This document shows positions 25,421-34,754 of a stretch of DNA of 64,000 nucleotides, piece by piece (the first letter of the stretch is position 1; every line of letters begins with the position of its first letter). The position numbers were made by a program, and so were the translations under genes. The stretch is from Hyphococcus sp. (lineage in GTDB: Bacteria; Pseudomonadota; Alphaproteobacteria; Caulobacterales; Parvularculaceae): the NCBI GenBank assembly GCA_028289605.1, contig JANQON010000009.1:620001-684000 (forward strand), read 5' to 3'. Under the pieces are notes generated by a model. That model saw only the letters and a program-made list of their open reading frames with translations, searched no databases and was not told where the DNA came from.

Positions 25421-26605
25421 ATGCAACCGAAACACTACATCACCGCACACTGGGCTTTTATCGTATTGTCTATGACGGCGCTGCTCTTTGCAGCTGGTGC
25501 GTTGAGGGCGCAGATTGCGACCGGCGCGGCCGATGTTCTCGACGCCGGAGAGGCCATCCAGGACATGGCTTTTTTCTCAGCCGGCGACCTGACGGTCACG
25601 GTCAAGTCAACAGATGACGTATTCGCGGCCGGGGGCGACGTGTCCATTCGTGATGCGCAGGCGGATCATATGATTGTGGCGGGCGGGGACGTTTCAGTGG
25701 TGGAAGTTGCATTTCATGATCTCATCGCTGCGGGCGGCGATCTCAATTTTGTCAGCGGCGTCGTCACCGATGACCTCGTCGCCGCCGGCGGCGACCTCAG
25801 TGTAGAGCCGCAGTTCAAAATCAACGGTTCGGCAATGTTGTCGGGCGGCGAAGTAACAGTTGACTCAGCGATTGGCGCAGAACTGCGCGCTGCGGCCGCC
25901 AGACTGCGGCTCAACGCAAATGTCAAAGGCGATGCGCATCTCATCGGCGAAGATGTTGAGATCGGTCCGAACGTCGTCATCGGCGGCGATCTGCGTTACC
26001 GCGCCCGCCAATTCAATATGGACCCATCCGTCATGGTGACCGGAGAGATCATCGAACTCGAACCCGCGACGCCGCCGGATGTCGAACGTTGGGGCGTGCA
26101 AGCCGCCGCAGCGCTCGCCGCCTTTGCGTTTGCATTCGTAATTGGAATGGCGGTTCTGGTGATCGTCATTGCCCTGGCGCTTCCAGGGCTGATGAACAGC
26201 GCCGCCGACATGATCCGCACCAAGCCGCTAAAGACGTTGGGACTTGGCTTTATCGTCATCGCCGCTGCGCCTGTGGTCATCGCGATCTTGTTCGCGACCG
26301 TGCTTGGTATCCCGACAGCGCTGCTCATTGGCGCAATTTACCTGGCAGCCGCACCGCTCGCGATCGCCGCTTTCATCTACTATGTCGGCATGATGGCGCG
26401 GGGCATCGTTAGCAATCCGGTCGATGTGCCGCCCAGTGCAGCAGCGCGAGGCGCCTGGTCCGCTCTGGCCGCGATCTTACTTGTGCTAGTCGGGCTTATT
26501 CCAATCGCCGGTGGTTTCTTTTGGCTCATCGCCTACACAATCGGAATGGGCGCGATCATGACGCGCGGCGGCAAGGCGCTGGCCTTCTCTCAAGCACCCG
26601 CTTAG
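25421..26605 (+). CDS. Bactofilin-like beta-repeat domain with four membrane helices
   Basis: This 394-residue protein has an N-terminal signal or anchor helix, then a beta-solenoid region (about residues 50-210) of repeats such as DDVFAAGGDVSI, HMIVAGGDVSV, DLIAAGGDLNF and DLVAAGGDLSV, each about 18-20 residues. This resembles bactofilin-type polymer-forming domains. Four hydrophobic helices follow (about 230-255, 270-297, 299-322 and 345-383). The solenoid would face the periplasm and the helices hold it in the inner membrane. Role unknown; an envelope scaffold is a reasonable guess. It shares an intergenic FNR-type box with the divergent flavin protein gene. Confidence 0.75.
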   Translation: MQPKHYITAHWAFIVLSMTALLFAAGALRAQIATGAADVLDAGEAIQDMAFFSAGDLTVTVKSTDDVFAAGGDVSIRDAQADHMIVAGGDVSVVEVAFHDLIAAGGDLNFVSGVVTDDLVAAGGDLSVEPQFKINGSAMLSGGEVTVDSAIGAELRAAAARLRLNANVKGDAHLIGEDVEIGPNVVIGGDLRYRARQFNMDPSVMVTGEIIELEPATPPDVERWGVQAAAALAAFAFAFVIGMAVLVIVIALALPGLMNSAADMIRTKPLKTLGLGFIVIAAAPVVIAILFATVLGIPTALLIGAIYLAAAPLAIAAFIYYVGMMARGIVSNPVDVPPSAAARGAWSALAAILLVLVGLIPIAGGFFWLIAYTIGMGAIMTRGGKALAFSQAPA

Positions 26606-26674
26606 AGCTGGGAGTCAACACTGACGCCTCTACACAACCCCCGTCGCAACGGACGGTGCGAGGCGCCGTCGGGA

Positions 26675-26911
26675 TTAGTCCGCGAGTAGGCCGAAAATTT
26701 CATCTTTCAGGGTCATGCGCCGCTTACGCAAACCCTCTTCGTGTTCGTCGCTAACAGGCTCCACTCGCGTTTCCGCCCGGTGAATCGCACGGTTCACTTC
26801 GTGATACTCGTCGGCGAGTTTAGCGAAATGCGCATTGCCTGATTTGAGTTCATGAATGCGGGCTGCGTACTCGGGAAATTCTTCAGCGAGTTCATGCGGC
26901 GTATGCGTCAC
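26675..26911 (-). CDS. YdcH/DUF465 family small protein
   Basis: This 78-residue, charged helical protein of the YdcH (DUF465) family has FPEYAARIHELKSGNAHFAKLADEYHEVNRAIHR and the closing LRKRRMTLKDEIFGLL, matching the family along its length. It probably forms a helical hairpin; its function is unknown. The start is GTG 26911 with AGGAAG about seven bases before it; the longer open frame to 27043 has no family similarity. It is convergent with the bactofilin-like gene. An imperfect FNR-type box (ATGAGCCAGGTCAA) lies 138 bp upstream. Confidence 0.85.
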   Translation of the reverse strand: MTHTPHELAEEFPEYAARIHELKSGNAHFAKLADEYHEVNRAIHRAETRVEPVSDEHEEGLRKRRMTLKDEIFGLLAD

Positions 26912-27042
26912 GGAATGCTTCCTTTCATCTGACTGTATCACGTCTTCGCGCTGGCTTGGCGCGTCGGAATGGGCGCCCGTTAAGCGGCAGCGCCCGCGCC
27001 GCGCGATGATAGGAGTTTGGCCAACAATTTGGTCGATAATCA

Positions 27043-27056
27043 ATGAGCCAGGTCAA
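27043..27056. promoter_or_regulatory. Weak FNR/FixK-type box
   Basis: ATGAGCCAGGTCAA has one mismatch in the left half-site. It lies 138 bp before the YdcH-type gene; it is listed because of the boxes around it and may be fortuitous. Confidence 0.3.
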
Positions 27057-27209
27057 AGAACGCTGCGGCGCAACGACGCGTTACGCACCAAACAGACGCT
27101 TGCATTCCAAAAGGCGGATTATGCACTAACGGGCGGCTTCTGACTTGGAAGCATTGCTGGCGTCGACGCATATGAGAAAGTAGCCAGGGGCCGTCGCTCT
27201 GGCGGCGGC

Positions 27210-28991
27210 CTATCGGCCTACTTGCGAGAAACCGACTTCTTGATTTTCCGTCCTTTCGCACCTGCCCGCTTTAACGGCGCGCAACAGATTCAACAGACTC
27301 TCACCGGTGACCGGCTTTGTGAGATACGCGTCAAATCCTTGCGCAAGATACTCCTCAATCTCGTGCTGCATAGCGTGAGCCGTATTCGCAACTATCGGAG
27401 GAACACCCTGCGCCAAGGCCGTTCGAATGCGTTTCATCGCGTCAACGCCGTCCATACCGGGCATTGCAATGTCCATTAGGATGAGGTCGAAACTTTGTTT
27501 TGTGACCACGTCGATGGCCTCTTCGCCGGACTTCGCCTGCGCCGATACGCAGCCGAACGAGCTCAGCAATGAGCTGACCACTAGTCGATTTACCTGATTG
27601 TCGTCGACAACAAGGACACGTGTGTCTGCAAACTCGTCGTCTTGCGGCAGAACACGGATTTTGCTCGGTGTTGATTGGAGCGGCGCGATATCTTGTTCGA
27701 GAGGAAGATCGATTCTCACCTTGGTGCCTTTGGATGGGCGCGATCGCATTTCGAATCGCCCGCCCATTGCGTCAACAAGACCGGATACGATTGAAAGACC
27801 AAGCCCGGTGCCGCCGTACCTCCGTGTAATTGAGCTATCTGCTTGAACGAATGGCTTCATGGCGTTGCTGAGCTGCGCTTCGTCCATCCCGATGCCGGAA
27901 TCCTCGACTACGATGGAGAGCCAATCATCACCTTCGCCGCCCGTGATTCGAATAATAACATAGCCTTGTTCCGTAAATTTAATCGCATTGCTTACGGCGT
28001 TGTGCATAATTTGAGTCAAGCGATGTTCGTCGCCCAGCCTGCGACGCGGCACAGCGCTGTCAATCTGAATGTCGAGATCAATTCCCTTCTCACGCGCTTT
28101 TGGCGTATGGAGATTTGTTATCCGACGCGTAACTTCGTCTATGTCAAATCCTTTGATTTCCAGCTCTATTTCGCCGGCCTCGATCTTTGAGATATCCAGG
28201 ACATCGTTGAGAAGTTCGAGGAGAAGAAGACTGGAAGTGTATATTGTCTCCGCGTAGTTCTCAGACTTCTGAGATAGGTCTTCGCGCGACAGCAATTCCG
28301 CCATCCCAATAATCCCGTTGAGGGGTGTCCGGATCTCGTGGCTCATTGTTGCAAGGAATGACGACTTCGCGTCGTTCGCGTTGACCGCGTCTTGCCGTTG
28401 TTTGACAGCCTCTAGCCGCGCCTCTTCTTGCTTCAAGGCCGCATCACGAACAACCCGAAATGTCGACACCATATGCGACATATAGAGCGCAACCGCCGCC
28501 AGCCCCAGTGTGAGGCCTGTGAGGGTTATCTCACCGTCTACATATGACAGTATGGGCAAGATGAAAAAGATGATCAGATGCGGAACTGAGCTGAAAAACC
28601 ATATACTCCGATGACGGAAGTGGTGCATCGTCGTATGCAATAGCGAACCAGTAAGCCAAAGGGCGCCGAGCAGTTTAACGCCCGTGTCATCGCTGCTCCA
28701 CAGACTCAAAGGGATTAGGCCGTAGACAAATGAAGCCTGCGCGACGCTGAATCGGACGCGCCACGTTTTGTCTGGTCTACTTTGTGTCCCTTCAACAATT
28801 GGCCGCCACAGCCAGAAATCCAGCGCCTGACTGGCGGCGATGCAAAGAAAACAAAGAACGGCGACGACAGGGCCGTTCACTAAGCTGACTGCGAGACAGC
28901 CAATAAATCCGTAAACAATTCGGCGCGAGACTTGCTGTCTGCGGCTAGTTGCAACTTCGCTCCAACCGTCTTTGTTGTTGTTTTCCGCCAT
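27210..28991 (-). CDS. Hybrid sensor histidine kinase with receiver domain
   Basis: This 593-residue membrane kinase has five or so N-terminal hydrophobic helices (about residues 22-175) with almost no periplasmic domain, then a coiled linker (180-205), HisKA with ATMSHEIRTPLNG (His218), HATPase_c (N-box NAVSNAIKF, DSGIGM, RYGGTGLGLS) and a receiver domain with Asp507 in DLILMDIAMPGMDG. The receiver being last suggests a phosphorelay through a separate phosphotransfer protein. No response regulator is adjacent, so its targets are unknown. It probably senses something within or near the membrane. It is divergent from the GNAT gene. Confidence 0.93.
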   Translation of the reverse strand: MAENNNKDGWSEVATSRRQQVSRRIVYGFIGCLAVSLVNGPVVAVLCFLCIAASQALDFWLWRPIVEGTQSRPDKTWRVRFSVAQASFVYGLIPLSLWSSDDTGVKLLGALWLTGSLLHTTMHHFRHRSIWFFSSVPHLIIFFILPILSYVDGEITLTGLTLGLAAVALYMSHMVSTFRVVRDAALKQEEARLEAVKQRQDAVNANDAKSSFLATMSHEIRTPLNGIIGMAELLSREDLSQKSENYAETIYTSSLLLLELLNDVLDISKIEAGEIELEIKGFDIDEVTRRITNLHTPKAREKGIDLDIQIDSAVPRRRLGDEHRLTQIMHNAVSNAIKFTEQGYVIIRITGGEGDDWLSIVVEDSGIGMDEAQLSNAMKPFVQADSSITRRYGGTGLGLSIVSGLVDAMGGRFEMRSRPSKGTKVRIDLPLEQDIAPLQSTPSKIRVLPQDDEFADTRVLVVDDNQVNRLVVSSLLSSFGCVSAQAKSGEEAIDVVTKQSFDLILMDIAMPGMDGVDAMKRIRTALAQGVPPIVANTAHAMQHEIEEYLAQGFDAYLTKPVTGESLLNLLRAVKAGRCERTENQEVGFSQVGR

Positions 28992-29238
28992 ATCTGTGAC
29001 CAGCGATTTTTTTCGTCCGGCGTATCAAATCATGGATAACACGCTGTTAATTTCAGGCGGCCGACAACGGCTACGTTGAACGAAAAGGCGACATAAGGTG
29101 CAAATTGTGCGCCTGCGTCCGGAACTGGTCCATCAAGATCATTGAGAACGGAATGACGAATAACCGCAATTTGCTTCGGCTAGCCAATCGGATTCGGGAA
29201 GCAGTCTGGCGACGGATATTGTGATATTGAAAAGGGGG

Positions 29239-29286
29239 ATGAGCAGTATGTTGCGGTTCGAGAATCTACGAAGGCCTCAAAGATGA
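29239..29286 (+). CDS. Candidate 15-codon leader peptide before GNAT gene
   Basis: ATG 29239 follows AAAGGGGG and opens the frame MSSMLRFENLRRPQR, whose TGA overlaps the GNAT start as ATGA. The arrangement suggests translational coupling or a leader peptide, but 15 codons can arise by chance. Confidence 0.3.
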   Translation: MSSMLRFENLRRPQR

Positions 29287-29744
29287 CAGCGTCAATAAGA
29301 AAGGTGCGAGCCTCTGACTTGCGGGCGCTTGTCAACATAGACGAGAATCTGTTCGGCGTTGATAGTTTTTCGAGCTATTCAATGCGGCAGTTTATAAATC
29401 TGTTTCCGGAGTCTTTTTTTGTCGCCGACAAAGATGAGTGTTTGGTCGGTTACGCCGCCATTGGCGTTAAACCGTTTTCTAAGGAGGCATGGCTAATATC
29501 AATTGGCGTGTTAAAGCCCCACCAAAACTGCGGCATTGGAACAAGCCTCCTAACGTCCTGCGATGAATATTGTAGAAAGTCGCGCATTGGATCATGCCGT
29601 TTGACGACAGATCTCGACAACTTGAGCGCCATAAGGCTGTACGAAAGAGCTGGGTTCAAACCGGAATCCGAATTGCAGGACTATTACGAACCTGATGATC
29701 GCAAGATGCTGATGGTCAAGGGTTACGAATCGCAACGATCCTGA
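29283..29744 (+). CDS. GNAT N-acetyltransferase (RimI-like)
   Basis: This 153-residue GNAT enzyme transfers an acetyl group from acetyl-CoA to an amine. The acetyl-CoA loop is read in ISIGVLKPHQNCGIGTSLLTSC (the Q/RxxGxG/A motif is QNCGIG), and the C-terminal NLSAIRLYERAGFKP segment is typical of RimI-type members. The substrate is not predictable. Codon use looks less GC-rich than in neighbouring genes (GTTGATAGTTTTTCGAGC and similar), a possible sign of transfer. A short frame overlaps its start. Confidence 0.88.
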   Translation: MTASIRKVRASDLRALVNIDENLFGVDSFSSYSMRQFINLFPESFFVADKDECLVGYAAIGVKPFSKEAWLISIGVLKPHQNCGIGTSLLTSCDEYCRKSRIGSCRLTTDLDNLSAIRLYERAGFKPESELQDYYEPDDRKMLMVKGYESQRS

Positions 29745-29777
29745 GTGGCAACACCCATATCGGGGATTCTGCACACC

Positions 29778-30410
29778 TCAAAGATCATATGCGGCGACAA
29801 GCCAGGCGTAGACCATCATGCCGCGAGTGTCGCTGGGATCTGGCGGAGGCGGCTCCTCACCATCGCAACAAGAAACCGCGCCGGTAAGATTGGCGCGCGT
29901 CAAGCAAAGCCCGCCGTCATTGCGAAAGACCATCGCGCGCTGAATAGCGGAATCATACGTCGCCTCGATGATCTCTGTCACCTCCTCGTCGTTTTCCTTG
30001 GCCGTAAAGGTTAGCGTCAGCGTCGTACCCGCAGGCATCGACTCCACAGTACCGGAAGGGACGGGCTGACGTTCGCTGTCAAGCGCAAGCGGCTGAACCA
30101 TGAACTCCCCTTCCGGAGCCCTAACTTCAACGGTCATGTTGATCGGCTCCAATTCGAGGATACGCAGCCGCCGTTTGGCCTCAACTGCAAGACCGGAATC
30201 CGGATAGCGGTCCAGGAAGGCTTCCCAACCTCCAACCGTCCCATCCATTTTCGCCTTGTTCCAAGCCATGAACGCTTCGACCGACTTATCTTCTGTAGCC
30301 GTCGCGCTTGATTCTTCCACTGACGAAGTCGACGCCTTGTCGCCGGACTCTCCGCACGCGGCGGCGAGAAGCACGCCTGCTCCTGCTGAAATCATCGCGT
30401 TGAATTTCAT
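29778..30410 (-). CDS. Lipoprotein of unknown function, third gene of the giant-protein operon
   Basis: This 210-residue protein has a lipoprotein signal (VLLAAACGES). The mature part has a helical segment WEAFLDRYPDSGLAVEAKRRL of a kind seen in TPR-like linkers, then a beta-rich domain with four cysteines (GLCLTR and SCCDGEEPPPP) and a C-terminal hydrophobic AWLVAAYDL. ATG 30410 is chosen because the lipoprotein signal starts there. It begins ten bases after the 1440-residue gene ends, so it is almost certainly co-expressed with it. I recognise no family. It may anchor the other two products to a membrane. Confidence 0.7.
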   Translation of the reverse strand: MKFNAMISAGAGVLLAAACGESGDKASTSSVEESSATATEDKSVEAFMAWNKAKMDGTVGGWEAFLDRYPDSGLAVEAKRRLRILELEPINMTVEVRAPEGEFMVQPLALDSERQPVPSGTVESMPAGTTLTLTFTAKENDEEVTEIIEATYDSAIQRAMVFRNDGGLCLTRANLTGAVSCCDGEEPPPPDPSDTRGMMVYAWLVAAYDL

Positions 30411-30420
30411 CCGACAGCTC

Positions 30421-33400
30421 TCAAACGTCGATCGTCTCGAAGTATACGAAGCGGCCGCTGATGGGGGGGAACCGGCTGATCGCTGCGCGCGGCCCCGCCG
30501 CAGCGGACGTCGAACCGCGCTCACCCGACTGATAGGCTTCCGCCTCAACCACCATCAGCCTGCGTTTAGCGCCTTGCGAGACAAGCGGCAGGTTGACTTC
30601 CTTTCGCCAGAGTAACGGTCGCTGCCACGCGATGGTGAAATCAGGACGCGCAACGGCTTCCGCGACGCGCCCGGCGGCAATGAGTCCTTCAATTTCACGC
30701 GCGGCGCGCGCGGTCTCCGCCGTGGGCGACTGCGCCCGCGCCTGGGGTTGCGCCTGAAGCGCTCCGCGACGGGTGACAGTGAGCGCGCCGGCGCGCGCCG
30801 CTTGCGACGGAACGGCCGCGCCAAGCGTAAAGTCGTCGGGCCGGTCGCCCGGCTCGTCGACTTTGCGCCAACCGAGATCGGGGTCGGCTCCCGCGTCCAG
30901 TACTTGCAGTTCAACGCCGAAAATACCCGCGACCGGCAGGCGCGGCTGGCCGAATTTCTGCGTGTCGATAATATCTCCGTAGACAGATATTTCGACGCGA
31001 TTGTTACCCTTGCGCGTTACTACCGTCAGTCGATCCGGCGTCAGCTGCTGGAATTGCGTCAGTACGATCGGCGATAAATGGGCCTCGTCAACGGAGACCG
31101 GGTTGTAACGCGCCAGCGCCAGCCGGATAAACGGGTAGTAGGCCCCCCGCGGCGCCGTGACGACGATGTCACTATAGTAAAGCCCGCGCTCCGCATCGTA
31201 GCCCACCGCATGAGGGGCGACACGCAATTGACGGCCGTCGCCGCCGGGATGCGGCAGGTTCTGATTGCGCCCGCCTTTAAAGTCGCCGCCCGGAAGCGAT
31301 GTTCCCTCTTCCGCTGGAAAACCAGTACCCGGAAAATCAATCGGCGCCGACCAGCGCGCCAGTGGAAAACTGGACCGCGACGGCGCGACGCTTTTGATGT
31401 CATCACTGGCCCATATGGGGTCTGCGCCCCACATGGTGACGCTGCTCTTGTAGCCGGCGTCCAGCGCCGCTGCTGAGGGCGTTCCCGACGCGATTGTGTT
31501 GCTGGATGATTCCGGCGGCAGCATGACGCCGAGCATCTCGGTAAAACCGGTCTCAAACCATGGCCGGTCGAGATAAACCCGAATGCCGCCGCCGGACCGT
31601 AGCGAACTTTTCCGATCACCGCTCTCAGACCGGTTCCAGCCAAAGGTGGGCACCGCGTATACGATACCAGGCTGCGGCGGCGGCGCAGAATTTGGAATCC
31701 ACGTCACGCGCGGCGGCGAGACGGCGTTGATGCGCTCCTTGTCGTTGCGGACCGACGGTTCAAGGAATTCCTTGTAGCGCGTTGTCGCCTTGAGCGTATA
31801 TTCGACGCGGCGATAACGCGTGTCTGGGAAGACATGCTCGTCTTTCTTGGGGCCGACATTGAGATTGTACGTCCGGTTCGGCGTGTCATCTCGCGCGAGC
31901 TTTTTGTCGAACGCGATCGCCGTATGGTCACGTACGACCGGACCTGATTGCTGCGAAGCTTCCGGACCTTCAGGGTTATCGAGCGGCTCTTTCCAATCCG
32001 AATGCAGATCAATACGGCCGGTGCTCTTCGCATCCAGCGGCACGCCTCGGATAAAGGGAACGGCGCCTGTATCGCCGAGCTGACGCAATACGCCGATCGG
32101 CTGTGGAAATTCCGGCGTTACCAGAGGCCTTTGCACCGCATGCACGATGGTGATCGTCTTCCACGGCGTGAACATCCAGTGACGCGCGTCGTTGATGCGC
32201 GCCGCGAGTGCTTGCATGGACAATCCGGGATTTTCGCTCCGAATCATATCCACGATTTCCATAATGCGCCACGCGTTTCTCGGTACGATCGAACAGATAC
32301 GAACACGGATCTTCTCTGCTTTCTCAAGCGCAATTTGAAATTCGCGGTCGCCGGGGTTCCACACGGCGTTGTTCGGTCCCTCGCGCACGACGATCTTCGC
32401 TGGGCGCGCCGTCGGCCACTCGGACGAGATGTCGCCGAAATGCGTATCGAAATTTCCGTAGTAGAATCCCTTGATCGTCTGTGTTGGATCGAACCCGTCC
32501 GCGCCAAACACCCTGACGGCGACACCGATCGCCAGCGGATCCGGCAAATAAGGGATTGCGGCATCAGCATCGGCGACCGCATAAGCGGTATTGCCCGGCC
32601 CCGGCGTTTGCAGATTGATCTCTTCCAGCGCAACGTCCTGTTGGGCGAGCATCTGATAGAGCGCCGGGTTCGGCGTATTGTTCGGACCGGTGTCAAGAAC
32701 GCCATGCTGTTCGGCGAAGCGATGATAGGTGCGCGGCGCGAACAAGTGCCGTCGCGACGTTTCCGTTGTTGGCGTTGTGTTTAGATCCGGCGTTTCGTTG
32801 TACGACCGAATAACGATATTGCCCATGTCGCCGCCAAATCCCGGCTCCTCAACTACGCCGTCTCGAACAAGCGCCAGGGCCGGCGCTTCAATCGGCTCGT
32901 GGCGTTTGTACATAATCCGATTACTGATTGCCTCTGAAGGCGTTAGGCTATCGGCAACGAAGGGCTCGGAGGCGCCGGCGATGTCGACAAGGCGCACACG
33001 CACGCGATAGCGCCGTCCGAAACGCAACATCGGCAGAGAGTTTTTAACCGGCTTGTATTTTGGCCTGATGGGCAGCCCAGGCGGCGTGACCTCGTCGTCT
33101 TCCTCGACGCTGTCTTCATTGTCGATCTTCTTACCTGGCTCAGGCGCGGCGAGACTCCATCCGGTCCAAGTAAAGAGCGACTCGCTCATCTTAACGATGT
33201 CCGGGTTAGACGTCGGGTCGGGCGATTCCGCCGCTGCAAGCCGGGCCATGCCTTCCTCGTCTTCGGCTGCAAAGGTTCCGCCCGTGTTCACGAACTCAAT
33301 GTCGGTGTTGCGGCGGAAGAGAGAGCGCCACTCCTGCTGGCCGTCCTCCTGAATATCAACCCGGTAGCCCCGGATTGTATCTTCTGCGAAGAGTTCGTCT

Positions 33401-34743
33401 GGCGAGCCGCCATTGTCGACATCGTCCTGCAAACCACCTGCGCGATAGATCAACGCCTGCAATGCGAGGTCGCGCCGTCGCTGCGCCAGCGTTAGACCAC
33501 CACCGCGTAATGCAGGCAACCCGGTTGCATTGTCATCTTCAACCTTGCTGATGTCGAAGCTGTCGTCAGTTGCGTGGCGCGGCGGATTGCCGAGCGACAG
33601 CGTGTCAGCGAAATTCTTTACCTTCATGGCGCCGCCGTCCACGTCCATCTGCACGAAATCGAACGGCCCTTCCTGCAGGTTCAGGTATCGCATGAAAATC
33701 GGACTTGCGGCGAGCTCCCGGCGCATCAGGAACGCGAAGACGGACCGTCGCACGTTGACGACCGGCGTAATGTCAGGCCGCGTAACAACACCGCCGCCTT
33801 GCGTCGGCCAGTCGACGTTTACCGCCAATTTGTGCGCGCCGTTTGGGATCGCGCCTGAATCAAGCCTCAGATCGATTACCAGTCCGCAATGGCGGCACAG
33901 CGAATAATGCTGCATCAGCGACGAAACAATCTGATGAAAGTCGATCTGATCCTGAAAATCCTGCGCCGCCGGCATGGGCGTACGATCGAAGGATTCCCAT
34001 TCCGCATTCGGCCGATCGATATTCGGCGCCAGCTGCGCGTATGAGTCTTTTTTGCTCTTCTGCAGCGGCCGGTGATAGGTCGCAAGAAGATCAAGGGCGA
34101 CATCGGGATTGTATACAGATGAATTTCCGGCTGCGGAAAGCAGTGTCGAATAGCGCGGTCGCCCGCGATCGCGCAGCACTTTATCGATAGCCCGCGACTC
34201 GCGGCGCAAGCGATCAAGAATGTCCTCAGGATCGATGCGTTCGCGTTGCGGAAATTCCTCGGCGCCGGTGGACGGATCGACAAGCGAGCCTGCGCCGAAA
34301 ATCGCCAGGCGAAGATCGTCGCGGGAGGGCAACTCACCGGGGTCCGCCGCACCACCGACTTCTCCATAAATCTTGCGGATTGAGTTTTCGAGCATATTGA
34401 GCGGATAGCTCATGACCGTGCGTCCGCGCATATCGTCAAACGCATATGACCGCACCGGCGTCGAAGAGGGGAAAATCGCCCGCCAGATATCGGAGCGTAA
34501 GTCAACCGACGGCGCCGGCGTTAACAGCTGCGGCGGGCCGCCATTGACGGAGACCTCAAACTGCGCTGCGGCTATGGTCGCGGGCCAGTCCAGCCAGTCT
34601 GGAAACCTGGAGAGGTCTCGCGGGTTGGTGTTCTCCACGGTAAGCCGCGGTGAAACCACGAGCGAGAACTTCAAATCATCCGTTTCACGGTCGATGCCGT
34701 TCGGCAGCAAGGTCCAGAGGACGCGTTGTTCTATCGTTGCCAT
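30421..34743 (-). CDS. Giant protein (1440 residues) of unknown function
   Basis: I cannot assign a family. The protein has no signal peptide and no membrane helix. It is rich in Arg, Asp and Pro, with several probable beta domains, including a fibronectin-III-like stretch around residues 568-590 (LRFGRRYRVRVRLVDIAGAS) and a possible metal- or disulfide-forming CRHCG near residue 282. It ends in repetitive beta-type text (RPLLWRKEVNLPLVSQGAKRR-type segments). It starts 11 bases after the 1232-residue gene and is followed after ten bases by a lipoprotein gene. The large frame with no stop over 4.3 kb, normal codon use and tight spacing show it is a real gene. Confidence 0.8.
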   Translation of the reverse strand: MATIEQRVLWTLLPNGIDRETDDLKFSLVVSPRLTVENTNPRDLSRFPDWLDWPATIAAAQFEVSVNGGPPQLLTPAPSVDLRSDIWRAIFPSSTPVRSYAFDDMRGRTVMSYPLNMLENSIRKIYGEVGGAADPGELPSRDDLRLAIFGAGSLVDPSTGAEEFPQRERIDPEDILDRLRRESRAIDKVLRDRGRPRYSTLLSAAGNSSVYNPDVALDLLATYHRPLQKSKKDSYAQLAPNIDRPNAEWESFDRTPMPAAQDFQDQIDFHQIVSSLMQHYSLCRHCGLVIDLRLDSGAIPNGAHKLAVNVDWPTQGGGVVTRPDITPVVNVRRSVFAFLMRRELAASPIFMRYLNLQEGPFDFVQMDVDGGAMKVKNFADTLSLGNPPRHATDDSFDISKVEDDNATGLPALRGGGLTLAQRRRDLALQALIYRAGGLQDDVDNGGSPDELFAEDTIRGYRVDIQEDGQQEWRSLFRRNTDIEFVNTGGTFAAEDEEGMARLAAAESPDPTSNPDIVKMSESLFTWTGWSLAAPEPGKKIDNEDSVEEDDEVTPPGLPIRPKYKPVKNSLPMLRFGRRYRVRVRLVDIAGASEPFVADSLTPSEAISNRIMYKRHEPIEAPALALVRDGVVEEPGFGGDMGNIVIRSYNETPDLNTTPTTETSRRHLFAPRTYHRFAEQHGVLDTGPNNTPNPALYQMLAQQDVALEEINLQTPGPGNTAYAVADADAAIPYLPDPLAIGVAVRVFGADGFDPTQTIKGFYYGNFDTHFGDISSEWPTARPAKIVVREGPNNAVWNPGDREFQIALEKAEKIRVRICSIVPRNAWRIMEIVDMIRSENPGLSMQALAARINDARHWMFTPWKTITIVHAVQRPLVTPEFPQPIGVLRQLGDTGAVPFIRGVPLDAKSTGRIDLHSDWKEPLDNPEGPEASQQSGPVVRDHTAIAFDKKLARDDTPNRTYNLNVGPKKDEHVFPDTRYRRVEYTLKATTRYKEFLEPSVRNDKERINAVSPPRVTWIPNSAPPPQPGIVYAVPTFGWNRSESGDRKSSLRSGGGIRVYLDRPWFETGFTEMLGVMLPPESSSNTIASGTPSAAALDAGYKSSVTMWGADPIWASDDIKSVAPSRSSFPLARWSAPIDFPGTGFPAEEGTSLPGGDFKGGRNQNLPHPGGDGRQLRVAPHAVGYDAERGLYYSDIVVTAPRGAYYPFIRLALARYNPVSVDEAHLSPIVLTQFQQLTPDRLTVVTRKGNNRVEISVYGDIIDTQKFGQPRLPVAGIFGVELQVLDAGADPDLGWRKVDEPGDRPDDFTLGAAVPSQAARAGALTVTRRGALQAQPQARAQSPTAETARAAREIEGLIAAGRVAEAVARPDFTIAWQRPLLWRKEVNLPLVSQGAKRRLMVVEAEAYQSGERGSTSAAAGPRAAISRFPPISGRFVYFETIDV

Positions 34744-34754
34744 GCCTCTTCCCC

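Noticed and set aside
27189..27210. Strong 9-pair GC hairpin just after the histidine kinase gene
   Set aside because: No T-run follows in the minus-strand direction, so it is not a standard intrinsic terminator; it might be a mere GC-rich inverted repeat.
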